A stretch of DNA of 64,000 nt, taken from contig NC_084464.1 of the NCBI RefSeq assembly GCF_027409185.1, forward strand, positions 42,569,095-42,633,094, in the 5' to 3' direction. Shown one piece after another: positions 55,006-64,000 of this stretch. The notes beneath the pieces are model-generated. The model searched no databases. It was not told where the DNA came from and saw only the letters and a list, made by a program, of their open reading frames with translations. This stretch comes from Cynocephalus volans. Its lineage: Eukaryota > Chordata > Mammalia > Dermoptera > Cynocephalidae. Position 1 is the first letter of the stretch. Every line of letters starts with the position of its first letter. Both the position numbers and the translations under genes were made by a program.

Positions 55006-55341
55006 TTTCAATTTTTAAAAAGTGTGTATGATTTGTACACTAAGACCTACCTAGCACCACTGAAAGAAAATAAAGAAGACCTAAATAAATGGAGAGTAAT
55101 TTTCTGTTCAAGGACTGGAATATTAGATATTATTAAGGTATAAAATCTTCCAAAATCAATCTATTAAAGTGTAATTTCAATTAACACTCTGGAAGGCTTT
55201 AAATTTTTATTTTCTTTTGAGAAATTGACAAGCTGATTCTACCATTTATATGAAAATGCAAAGTTCTTAGAATACCCCAAATAATTTTTAAAAAGAAGAA
55301 AAACTTGGAGGATGTACACTGCTTAATTTCAAGACTTACTA

Positions 55342-56011
55342 TGTTACACTTCTCCCTGTGTAACGGAGATGTAAAAAAAGAATTACTTGATTATTCAAAG
55401 CACTATGAATGCATTGAGAAACCTGGAATGACTGCACTTAGTAATTTCCCCATTAGGAGGAGAAAGCTGAATGTAACAGCCCCAATTCAAAGTTAGCTTC
55501 TCCCTTTTGTTGTAAAGACAAGGAAGTTTCACAAGAAAATTCAGTTGATTTAATCATTACAAAGAACATAAGAACATGGGCAGAGTTATGGATAAGTATA
55601 GTTTTAAAAATGGAAACTAGTACTATCAGTGAAATAAAGTGACATTCCATAATGCAATTTGTAAAAGGTTAAGTCGATCCACCAACAAAAGCTTGTTCTT
55701 AGCAAACACTTTCTTTTCCTACAGCAGTTTCCTCAGTATATTTACACAACAATCAAGCAACTTTCTCAACATTTGGATCAATAGGTTAACCTGCACCAAG
55801 GACATCAGCCCTTTGAGCCAGCAATTTTGCTGTGTTACAATTCTTTATCTACAACAACAGAGATTTTAGCCCAGGGAAATTTTTCTGTCTTTCACAAGCT
55901 TAACATTTCTATGTGTTACTTTAAAAGGTTAGGTCATACCTGAAACTACAGGGCTTTGGAAGCTAGGCCTTGTGAAATACATTTGCTTTATAAATGTTAG
56001 TAGACTCCACA
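55342..56011 (-). repeat. ERVL-like solo LTR inside L1
   Basis: Its reverse complement matches the LTR at 33022-33621 (for example AACATTTATAAAGCAAATG and CCTAACC phrases). TTACT lies on both sides (55336-55340 and 56012-56016). On - it runs from TGTGGAGTC to GAAGTGTAACA. Confidence 0.82.
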
Positions 56012-56164
56012 TTACTGTAAACCTACAGTAATCAAAGCAGTGTGGTATTGGCATAAGAATGGTTATAGATCAATGGAATAGAATAAATTATACATGAATA
56101 GAACCACACACATGTTTATAAAAAGGGCTTCAGTGTAATTCAGTGAGGGAGGGATACTGTTTCC

Positions 56165-56443
56165 TTTTTCTTTTTCTTTTGCTTTTTTTGGCAGTTGGCC
56201 TGTACAGAGAGGATACTGTTTTCTTTTTGTTCTTTCTTTCCTTCCTTCTTTCTTTCCTTCCTTCCTTCCTTCTTTCTCTTTCTTTCCTTCCTTCTTTCTC
56301 TTTCTTTCTTTCTTTCTTTCCTTCTTTATTCAGTCATTCATTCATTTATCCATTCATTCATTTTCAAAAGATGACCAGTAAGGGGATCTTAACCCTTGGT
56401 GTTGTCAGCACCACGCTCTCCCATGTGAGCCATGGGCTGGCCC
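56165..56443 (-). mobile_element. SINE pieces with a long TTTC/TTCC microsatellite
   Basis: A short truncated monomer (GGCAGTTGGCCTGTACAGAG, ~56165-56205) is followed by a second copy. The second copy holds a (TTTC/TTCC)n run to about 56330 and a dimer-type right head ending CATGGGCTGGCCC. AGGATACTGTTTTC on both sides is the target duplication of the second copy. Confidence 0.8.
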
Positions 56444-56530
56444 TAGGATACTGTTTTCTATAAATGAGGTAACAGCAAATTGAAGAGGAAATAACCAACA
56501 CCACAAACAAAAACTAACTTAAAATGAATT

Positions 56531-57219
56531 ATAGACCTAAACATGAGTGCTAACATTTTTAACCTTCTGGAACAGTGCTATGCAATAAATTATAATCAGG
56601 ATCATAAATGCGAGCCACATAGGTAATTTTATATTTTCTAGTGGCCATAGTTTAAAAAGTGAAAATAATGGACAAAATAAATTTTAATAATGTATTTTAT
56701 TTAACTCAATATACCCCAGATATTATAATTTTTGCACATAATCACTATAAGAAATTATGCATGAGATATGTTCCATTCTTTTTCTTGTGGTTAACTTTTC
56801 TTGAAATTATTGTTTTGATCTTCCAGGGGTTAAAAATTTCTTAATGTTAGGTCCTACCATGGGTAGTCTTTCCTCCAGATCCAGAGACTCTAGGATTTGC
56901 TGACCACATCAGAATCACTTACACCTCAAATTCTGGGTGCAGGAGCGAAAGAGCACAGAGACAGGTTTGTGGGTGGAACCCAACCACAGCTTCCCCCCAC
57001 ATCTCCCTCCACGCACCAGACCCTTCACTCTCCCACAACCTTGAGGAGTTCAAGAAGCCTGAGGCACAGGTGGTGAATGCTCATGAGATGCACAAACCCA
57101 GATCCCCACAATCTACAACAGGCAGTCCTTCCTGAAGTCTACCCACCTCCATTCCTGCTGCAGCCTCAGTGCTTTCCCCAGCAGAGCCCCACATACTGCA
57201 GAGGGTCATCCCAGAACAT
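56531..57219. other. Unassigned spacer
   Basis: AT-rich at first, then C-rich from about 56930. No gene recognised. Confidence 0.4.
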
Positions 57220-57545
57220 TCTTCCTCCGAGTAACCCCAGGGCTCACTCCCTCACCTGCTTCGGTTCTGACTTAGCTCAAATGTCTCCTCTCAGTAAAGC
57301 CTACCTTGAGGATAATATTTAAAATCACAACCAGCTCCCTCGTCTTCCCTACCTTGTTCTTTTTCTCTAAATCACTCTTTACTTTCGGACACCCCCATAA
57401 TTTCCTGCAGTTCTTTTGTTAACTGGCCGAGTCTTCCGTCTGCACACAAGCTCCACGAAGGCAGCGATTTCTGCCTGTTTGGTTTGATGTATCCCAAGTG
57501 CCTAGGATAGTGCCCGACGCAAAGTAGATGCTCGATAAACCGTGA
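57220..57545 (+). mobile_element. LINE-2 3' end
   Basis: CTCACTCCCTCACCTGCTTC, CTCAAATGTCTCCTCTCAGT, ACAAGCTCCACGAAGGCAGC, CCCAAGTGCCTAGGATAGTG and CAAAGTAGATGCTCGATAAA follow the L2 end closely. Confidence 0.85.
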
Positions 57546-57549
57546 AGGC

Positions 57550-58930
57550 CGGAGGGAACCGAGGGGCCAGAACTGCCTAAGGCGAGTCTGGGGCTGAGAA
57601 GGCAGGTGCTTCCCGGTGTGTGATTTCAGGGCGGGCCTCGAGGCCGCTGTCCGGGCGATCCCGTGCGGGAGCCTCCCGGGCAGAGCGCCCCGCAGCGCCC
57701 CTTCCTGCCCCGCCGCAGCCTCTCGGGCCGGGTCGCCGGCTTCTTCGGTGACGAGGTCCCAGCCATAGCGCCGACATCCGCCGCTTTGCTCAGCGGCAGC
57801 CTGCGCGGGTCTGGGCAGCCTCTCCTGGTCCGCGACCCCCCAAACCGTGGCTCAGACGGCACAGCCAGAAATTAGATCTGGGTCCAGTAGCGCAGGAAGT
57901 TTCATTTCAGACACTGGAGGCGGCAGGAGGCGAGGCCTGAGGCCTCCACACAGCAGGTCAGTGTCTGCTGATGTCCGCGAAGGGCGAGAAGAGGCAGGAC
58001 GCCGGGGTCCTGGGCTCTAGGGGCTGGGGAGGGGGAACTGGTCCCCTCCAAGCTCCACGAGGGCGGGGGTTCCGACGCCTGAGGGGGAGGGTCCGCACTT
58101 GGTGTCCTGGGGGTGGTGGTCGGGCGCCTGGAAGTCCTGGAGGTCTGGGGAGCCGTGGAGGGTCCGCCCTCGGATTCCGGGAAAGTATTGGGAAGGAGTC
58201 AGAGCCCCGTGTCCTGGCCCATGTCGCCGTAGCGTAATAAAATCTTCATCTCCTACGCCACGTCCCCCCTCGGCCCGCCACCCTAGGGTTGGAGAATCCG
58301 GGGTTGATTCCCGGGAGGAGGTGCCTTCATACCCGGAAGCAGCAGGAACGAGTGTCACTATCTCGGGAGTCCGAGGTCCCATCCCAGGAGACTGAGGGTA
58401 TCCAGTGGTTTGTGGGCGCATCCCGAACTGTAATGGCGTGAAGACCGCGGTGTACCCGGAGGCAGGCCATGGTCACTCAGTAAGGAGAAAACGTCTATGT
58501 CAGCGTGGATTTGGGGAAACATTTCAGACTACGAACCTGACAGGGGACAGGGGCTCCCCCTTGTGTGCAGAACCCAGTCGGGGTGCGGAGAGTCCGGGGA
58601 GACCCTGGGTTGAGCCGGCCAAAGGGGAGCTCGGGTCGTCTGCGCTCAGCCCTGTGGCCACACGGGGGCGCCGCCGCGCTGCTCTCGGGTTCTGATGAGC
58701 AGCCCGGGAGGGGTCTGCGCTGGAAGTCAGGCAGAGACGGCCGCCCCTGGGGTTGGACATCGCCAGGGGATGGAGAGGCCTCTGAGCAGCCCTGGACTCC
58801 ACAGGGGTCAGGCTCGAGAGCTGGGCAAGGATCAGGGGAGAGGAGAGTTCAGGAGCCCTGTCCTGCCTCTGAAGTTTCCATCTCTTCTCACCACAACCGT
58901 TCTCTCCAGCCCTATGATGGCAACATCTAG
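57550..58930. promoter_or_regulatory. Orphan CpG island
   Basis: GC and CpG density rise sharply here, most of all at 57600-57860 and 57990-58200, and fall again after 58940. An AGTTTCATTTC phrase near 57898 loosely resembles an interferon response element. No MHC class I, MIC or other known first exon could be recognised on either strand. Open frames of 60-134 codons overlap each other on both strands and look like stop-poor GC sequence. It may be the promoter of a lncRNA or of a gene whose body lies elsewhere. Confidence 0.5.
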
Positions 58931-58946
58931 GGAAATAGAAAAGTAG

Positions 58947-59479
58947 GTATTTCCTTCTACTCCCTGTTTCTTTTCTGAGTGCTAGTTCCTAAAATAAACT
59001 TCTTTTAGATTTTAGTATAGTTTTAAATTTACAGGAAAATGCAAACGTTCCCATACACTCCAAACTCAGTTTCCCCTACTGTTAACATCTTACATTACTA
59101 TGGTACATTTTTCACAGCTAATGAAGCAATATTGATACATTATTATTGACTAAACTCCATACTTAATTTGTATTTCTTTAGTTTCTCCTAATGTCCTTTT
59201 TTGTTTCCAGGATGTCACATTACATTTAGTCCCTTACATGTCTCCCTAGCCGCCTCTGGTCTGTGACAGTTTCTCAGACTTACTTTCCTTGTTTTTGATA
59301 ACCTTGACATTCGTCAGAAGTACGGCCAGATACACTTTAAGTGTCCCTCACATCGAGGTTGGTTGATCATGTCTAGACTGCGACTATGGGTTTTTGAAAG
59401 GAGGTCAAGTGCCGTTCTCGACACAGCATATCAACGTGATCTATCATGGTTCATGCTGAACTTGATCATGTGGTGTGCT
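58947..59479. other. Old repeat-like spacer
   Basis: No gene. The stretch AAACTCAGTTTCCCCTACTG with CTTACATTACTATGGTACAT reads like old L1 3' sequence, but this is weak. Confidence 0.35.
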
Positions 59480-59770
59480 ACTTTTCTGAAACAAGTTACC
59501 ACAAATTTCATGGCTTAAAACAACAGAAAAATATTTTCTCACGTTTCTGAAGGCCTGAACTCCAAAACCAAGGTGTTGACAGGGCCACACTCCTGCTGGT
59601 CGCTCTGGGATAGAATCCATTTCTTGCCTCTTCCAGCTTCCGGCAGCTTCCCAGCATTCCTGGCTTGTTGCCACATTACGCCAACCTCTGCCTACTTCTT
59701 CACATCACCTTCTCCCCTTCATTCTGGGAATTCTCGCTCTGTAAACTGGCTCAAGTCTGGGAATTGATTG
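59480..59770 (-). mobile_element. Ancient LTR-like repeat, family not assigned
   Basis: AAGTTACCACAAATTTCATG, GGCTTAAAACAACAGAAA, AAAACCAAGGTGTTGACAGG, TTGCCTCTTCCAGCTTC and TGCCTACTTCTTCACATCAC are common phrases of an old mammalian repeat. I do not name the subfamily. Confidence 0.5.
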
Positions 59771-60281
59771 AAGGGTTGTGATTCTGTTTTGATGGTTCAA
59801 GTTAGACATCTGTTCACTTGACCTAGGAGTTTTCTGTTTATACAGATCAAGTAAGAATTTAGTAGACTGCCCTATTTCATTTCTAGGGACACCATGATCA
59901 ACTAGCCAATGCCATAGGTACCTGCAAGTCAGTTCTGGTAACCACAGCCACCGTGACTTTGGCGATTATGTGCTGCCGCTTGGCCCCTGCCACCCCAGTA
60001 TCCAATTATTCCCGTTTGTTTAAATTTTCCAATGCAGTGTCAGCAGATCCCACTGTAATTTCTGATCTACAGATAAGAATGATCACAGAGCTCTTCCAGG
60101 AATGCTAGGATCCCCCTCACAAATTTATTATAGTTCTGGTGAAATGTATGTCCTCTGGATCCAGGTGAGTGAAGAGGTTTTGAATGATAAATCCACTCTA
60201 CCATTTCAATCTCCCTGAGCCTTTGGATACTTTTCTCTACAGTATACCACAGCAGTTCTATAATTTCAACTTGATTTACTT
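59771..60281. other. Unassigned spacer
   Basis: No gene or nameable repeat. Confidence 0.4.
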
Positions 60282-60387
60282 GGGCTGGCCAGTTAGGTCA
60301 CTTGGTTAGAGTGTGGTGCTGATAACACCAAGGTCCAGGGTTCAATCCCTATACTGGCTAAATGCCAAAAAACAAAACAAAACAAAA
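60282..60387 (+). mobile_element. tRNA-Ile-type monomeric SINE
   Basis: GGGCTGGCCAGTTAGGTCAC to ATACTGGCTAAATGCC, then an (AAAAC)n tail. Confidence 0.88.
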
Positions 60388-60619
60388 TGAAAAACCTAGA
60401 TCAGCTTGATTTGCTTTAAGTACCTTTTGGTCTATGTTTCAGCCCAACAAACAAACAAACAAATGTTTGAAGTTCTTTCTAATCCTCCAAGCTGCAACAA
60501 TTAGATCCAGAATCTCTGCTTAGTGGGCCTGATCCAACATTATGTTCTTTCCTCCTTTATCCCATAACCCTCATATTCATTGCCATAAATATTCTCTGGA
60601 TTTCTGTCTATATAAATTG

Positions 60620-60800
60620 GAAAAATTATATTATTTTAATTTTTAATTTAAAAATTATAATTTATAATTAAAATTTATAATTTAATTTTAAAATATGTTA
60701 TTTTAATTTTTTGAAATTTTATATTATATTATTTTAGTTATTTTGGAGTATAGCACACCTCCTAATGGGTCACACTTTATTTATTTATTTATTTGTACCA
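60620..60800. repeat. AT-rich low-complexity and (TTTA)n
   Basis: An imperfect AATTTATAATTT-type run lies at 60630-60740 and a short (TTTA)n at about 60777-60796. Confidence 0.7.
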
Positions 60801-61599
60801 CACCTCTTGGGACCTGCTGAGACTGGAGTCCATTATAGACCGAAAAGCAAAGAGCGGTGGTGGAGGTGGGTCCTGAGGAGAACTGCAGTTTCTTGCAAGG
60901 CAGCTACCGCAGGCGAGGCCATTACATTCCCTTCAGGCTACACTGGGTTAATCTCAGATGGGGCTGGACAAGAAGACTCAGCAGAATTTAGGGGTTCAGT
61001 GTTTCCATTTTCATCAGGATCTTTCCACATGTTCCCATTCTAGTTTGCAGGATATCATTCTTTTCTAATAAATGCCTCACATTTTCAGCAGACATCCTGC
61101 AAATTTGGCAGGGTGAGACTCTGGGTCTGGTTTTCAGCAATCTCAGCTCTGTGGCTACAAGAGTTGCTCTCAGGGCAGGCATAGAAACTTTTAGGTCATT
61201 TACGTGATATTGAGCAGGAAACTTGAATCTTTGAGCTCATCCTTGTCTTTTCTTCCTTTGTCCAGTGACATTAGAAGCAAACAGCCAATCTCATTCTGCT
61301 TGGTAGTTTGACAAAAATGTTCTAAGGTGTCAAATACACAGTCACCCAGAAACTTGTCTCATAAATATTAGATTGGGGTATCCACTGGTGGTATTTTACA
61401 TATCTCTATTGCCACATGAGGCCATGGACTATCAGTGTTGTCTTTACTACTGGCAATAGAGTCACTGGTGTTTCAAATCTAATTCCAGAAATCTAATTCA
61501 AATTTTAAAACTAATTCCAGAAACTCAAGAACTAATTCAGAAATTTTATCCTTAAGTCATTCACTCTACTCACAGAAGTAGAGAGTAGAACTGTAGTCA
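60801..61599. other. Unassigned spacer
   Basis: No gene recognised. Confidence 0.4.
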
Positions 61600-61915
61600 G
61601 TAGAGGCTGGAAAGGGTAGGGGAGAGGGGGGAGAGGGAGAGATTGTTTAAAGGATACAAAATTACAGCTAGATAGGAAGAATAAGTTCTAGTATTCTATA
61701 GTAGTGCTGGGTGTCTAAAATTAATAATAATTTACTGTATATTTTTAAATGGCTAAGAGAAAGGAGTTCAAATGTTCTCATCACAAAGAAATGATAAACA
61801 TCTGTGGTGATGGATATGATTATTAGCCTAATCTAATCATCACACAGTGTATCGAAATATTACTCTGTACCCCACAAATATGTTCAATTATTATGGGTCA
61901 ATTAAGAATTACTCT
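61600..61915 (+). mobile_element. L1MA/MB-type 3' UTR
   Basis: CTAGATAGGAAGAATAAGTT, CTAGTATTCTATAGTAGTGC, AGAAATGATAAACATCTGTG, GTGATGGATATGATTATTAG and CTGTACCCCACAAATATGTT are the standard L1MA/MB end. Confidence 0.85.
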
Positions 61916-62005
61916 AGAACCACTCTCAGTACCAAAATATGGAGTGGTCAGGGTTCTCCAGAGAAACACAACCAGTAAGATCTACCTATATTTATGTAGA
62001 GAAAG

Positions 62006-62393
62006 TGTATTAGTCCATTTTGTGTTGCTGTAACAGAATACCTGAGACTGGGTAATTTATAAAGAACAGAGGTTTATTTGGCTTACGATTCTGGGACAGC
62101 TGCATCTGGCATGGGCCTCAGGCTGCTTCTACTCATGGCGGAAAGCGGCAGGCAGCCAGCAGGTATAAGCAGATCACATGGCGAGAGCAAGCAAGAGAGA
62201 GAGAGGAGGTGCCAGGGTCTTTTAAGCAACCAGATCTCTTGTGAACTAACCAAGAGAGAACTCACTCATTAATGCCCCCACCTAGGGAGAGCATTAATCC
62301 ATTCATGAGGGATCTGCCCCCAAGAGTCAAACTGCCACACTGGAGATCAGATTTCCATGAGTTCTGGGAGGACAATACATCCAAACTCCATCA
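62006..62393 (-). repeat. Solo MaLR LTR, type A
   Basis: On - it runs from TGATGGAGTTTGGATGTA to GGACTAATACA and matches the LTRs at 20.4, 26.0 and 28.0 kb. The flanks GAAAG and GGGAG are a poor target duplication. Confidence 0.88.
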
Positions 62394-62664
62394 GGGAGAT
62401 TTATCTTGAGGAATTAGCTAAGGTAATCATGGGAGCTAGCAAATGTGAAATCCATAGGGCAAGCTGGCAGGCTGGAAATTTAGGTAAGAGCTGAATGTTT
62501 TTCTCTTGAGTCTGAAAATTGCAGAAGAGGTCAGCCTGGCTAGAAACTTTGGCATTTTTTCTATGTTGTAGTCTTAAGACCAAATTCATTTTTCTTTGGA
62601 AAACCGGTCTTTTTTCTTATACCCTTCAACTGATTGGATGAGGCCCACCTTAATGGAGGATAAT

Positions 62665-64000
62665 TACTTTTTTTTTTTTTTTTTTTTTATTTATTTATTT
62701 TTTTTTTTTTTTTTACACTTTATTTTGTCGATATACATTGTAGCTGATTAATGCTCCCCATCACCAAAACCTCCCTCCCTTCTCCCTCCCCCTCTCCCCC
62801 CCAACCATGTCCTTTCTGTTTGTTTGTTGTATCGACTTCAAATAATTGTGGTTGTTATATCTTCTTCCCCCCCCCCCCCGGTTTGTGTGTGTATCTGTGT
62901 ATGTGTGTGTGAATTTATATATTAATTTTTAGCTCCCTCCAATAAGTGAGAACATGTGGTATTTCTCTTTCTGTGCCTGACTTGTTTCACTTAATATAAT
63001 TCTCTCGAGGTCCATCCATGTTGTTGCAAATGGCAGTATTTCATTCGTTTTTAAAGCTGAGTAGTATTCCATTGTGTAGATGTACCACATTTTCCGTATC
63101 CACTCATCTGATGATGGGCATTTGGGCTGGTTCCAACTCTTGGCTATTGTAAAGAGTGCTGCGATGAACATTGGGGAACAGGTATACCTTCGACTTGATG
63201 ATTTCCATTCCTCTGGGTATATTCCCAACAGTGGGATGACTGGGTCGTATGGTAGATCTATGTGCAATTGTTTAAGGAACCTCCATACCATTTTCCATAG
63301 AGGCTGCACCATTTTGCAATCCCACCAACAATGTATGAGAGTTCCTTTTTCTCCGCAGCCTCGCCAGCATTTATCGTTCATAGTCTTTTGGATTTTAGCC
63401 ATCCTAACTGGGGTTAGATGGTATCTCAATGTGGTTTTGATTTGCATTTCCCGGATGCTGAGTGATGTTGAGCATTTTTTCATATGTCTGTTGGCCATTT
63501 GTATATCTTCCTTAGAGAAATGCCTACTTAGCTCTTTTGCCCATTTTTTAATTGGGTTGCTTGTTTTCTTCTTGTAAAGTTGTTTGAGTTCCTTATATAT
63601 TCTGGATATTAATCCTTTGTCAGATGTATATTTTGCAAATATTTTCTCCCACTCTGTTGGTTGTCTTTTAACTCTTTTAATTGTTTCTTTTGCTGTGCAG
63701 AAGCTTTTTAGTTTGATATAATCCCATTTGTTTATTTTTCCTTTGGTTGCCCGTGCTTTTGGGGTCATATTCATGAAGTCTGTGCCCAGTCCTATTTCCT
63801 GAAGTGTTTCCCCTATGTTTTCTTTAAGAAGTTTTATTGTCTCAGGGTGTATATTTAAATCCTTAATCCATTTTGAGTTGATTTTAGTATACGGTGAGAG
63901 GTATGGATCTAGTTTCATTCTCCTGCATATGGATATCCAGTTATCCCAGCACCACTTGCTGAAGAGGCAGTCCCTTCCCCAGTGAATAGGCTTGGTGCCT
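62665..64000 (-). mobile_element. 3' end of an L1, continuing beyond the window
   Basis: From the high end: ORF2, then a 3' UTR with a CA/TG-rich part (62880-62910), a C tract (62870, a G tract on -), a purine-rich part on -, and a poly(A) tail (T run 62670-62715). The same 3' UTR stands alone at 9182-9390. The tail is long and fairly pure, which suggests a young insertion. Confidence 0.93.
62929..63999 (-). CDS. L1 ORF2 protein, C-terminal part, open to the window edge
   Basis: The frame is open from the window edge through to a stop at 62929, giving about 356 residues without interruption; a start at 63918 would only be an internal Met. The part upstream of that Met reads [12 protein letters not shown], the expected L1 sequence. 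The Cys-rich domain CX3CX7HX4C ([18 protein letters not shown]) is intact, and the protein ends in FSLIGGS, close to the usual L1 C terminus. Full L1 ORF2 has about 1275 residues with endonuclease and reverse transcriptase upstream; those would lie outside this window. ORF2p copies L1 RNA, and SINE RNA in trans, into the genome. Whether the whole element is intact cannot be judged here. Confidence 0.9.
   Translation of the reverse strand, partial: GTKPIHWGRDCLFSKWCWDNWISICRRMKLDPYLSPYTKINSKWIKDLNIHPETIKLLKENIGETLQEIGLGTDFMNMTPKARATKGKINKWDYIKLKSFCTAKETIKRVKRQPTEWEKIFAKYTSDKGLISRIYKELKQLYKKKTSNPIKKWAKELSRHFSKEDIQMANRHMKKCSTSLSIREMQIKTTLRYHLTPVRMAKIQKTMNDKCWRGCGEKGTLIHCWWDCKMVQPLWKMVWRFLKQLHIDLPYDPVIPLLGIYPEEWKSSSRRYTCSPMFIAALFTIAKSWNQPKCPSSDEWIRKMWYIYTMEYYSALKTNEILPFATTWMDLERIILSETSQAQKEKYHMFSLIGGS

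Larger units (their letters stand above)
55030..56530 (+). mobile_element. Old L1 ORF2 fragment, split by an LTR and SINEs
   Basis: Sense ORF2 text (AAATAAATGGAGAGTAATTT, ATTCTACCATTTATATGAAA, TTTCAAGACTTACT) stops at the LTR. It resumes at 56012 with ACTGTAAACCTACAGTAATC and GTGTGGTATTGGCATAAGAA, then past the SINEs with GAATTATAGACCTAAACATG. Confidence 0.82.

Noticed and set aside
56215-56360. TTTC/TTCC run as a regulatory tract
   Set aside because: It is the decayed tail of a SINE turned into a microsatellite, bracketed by the SINE target duplication.
57577-57862. Minus-strand frames near 57.6-57.9 kb as a gene start
   Set aside because: Basic, Pro/Gly/Arg-rich frames in a CpG island, overlapping each other, with no recognisable domain.
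58000-58930. MHC class I or MIC exons in the orphan CpG island
   Set aside because: No alpha-domain text, leader peptide or class I promoter elements could be found on either strand; one loose AGTTTCATTTC match is not enough.
1-64000. CRISPR arrays, bacterial operons, tRNA genes
   Set aside because: No spaced direct repeats of CRISPR type were seen. The tRNA-like text is always SINE, with A tails and degenerate promoter boxes.

Overview
This window is a piece of mammalian nuclear genome: the MHC class I framework segment carrying TRIM39 and RPP21, followed by about 45 kb of retroelement-rich sequence. The tRNA-Ile-derived SINEs, present at about 28 places as single heads and as head-to-head dimers, are the kind I know from colugos (Dermoptera, CYN SINEs). 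I saw no Alu and no rodent or carnivore SINE. My best guess is therefore a flying lemur (Galeopterus or Cynocephalus). The species call rests on recall of the SINE family and was not checked by a search.

Layout. 1-2.2 kb: SINEs, an old MaLR LTR end and a hAT element. 2.2-3.6 kb: a CpG island that fits a two-way promoter, with a TRIM39 5' noncoding exon on + and a possible HCG18-like transcript on -. 5.4-13.3 kb: six TRIM39 coding exons (488 codons, all splice sites intact). 15.9-17.7 kb: RPP21, with promoter, five coding exons (154 codons) and poly(A) signals. Both genes look functional and lie head to tail, so a TRIM39-RPP21 readthrough is possible, as known in human.

17.7-30 kb: SINEs, L1, L2, MER5A and MLT1 pieces, plus two MaLR proviruses. 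One (20.4-22.9 kb) has unlike LTRs. The other (26.0-28.4 kb) is complete and young-looking, with a 372-codon reading frame. 30.9-40.0 kb: two intronless ubiquilin pseudogenes on -, broken by LTRs, MLT1s and SINEs. I recall that human also has a ubiquilin-1 pseudogene between RPP21 and HLA-E. 40.4-42.5 kb: a third MaLR copy that looks like an L1-mobilised, polyadenylated MaLR RNA. 43.2-46 kb: solo LTRs and a small GC-rich retroposon with ~105-bp tandem units. 46.1-51.7 kb: a degraded gammaretrovirus-like provirus on - with a tRNA-Phe primer site and a missing env surface region. 51.7-62.4 kb: old repeats, an unexplained CpG island at 57.5-58.9 kb and a solo LTR. 62.7-64 kb: the 3' end of an L1 on - whose ORF2 is open to the window edge.

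I could not recognise any MHC class I or MIC gene here. All repeat and gene names come from pattern recognition. Distances and mismatch counts were made by hand.
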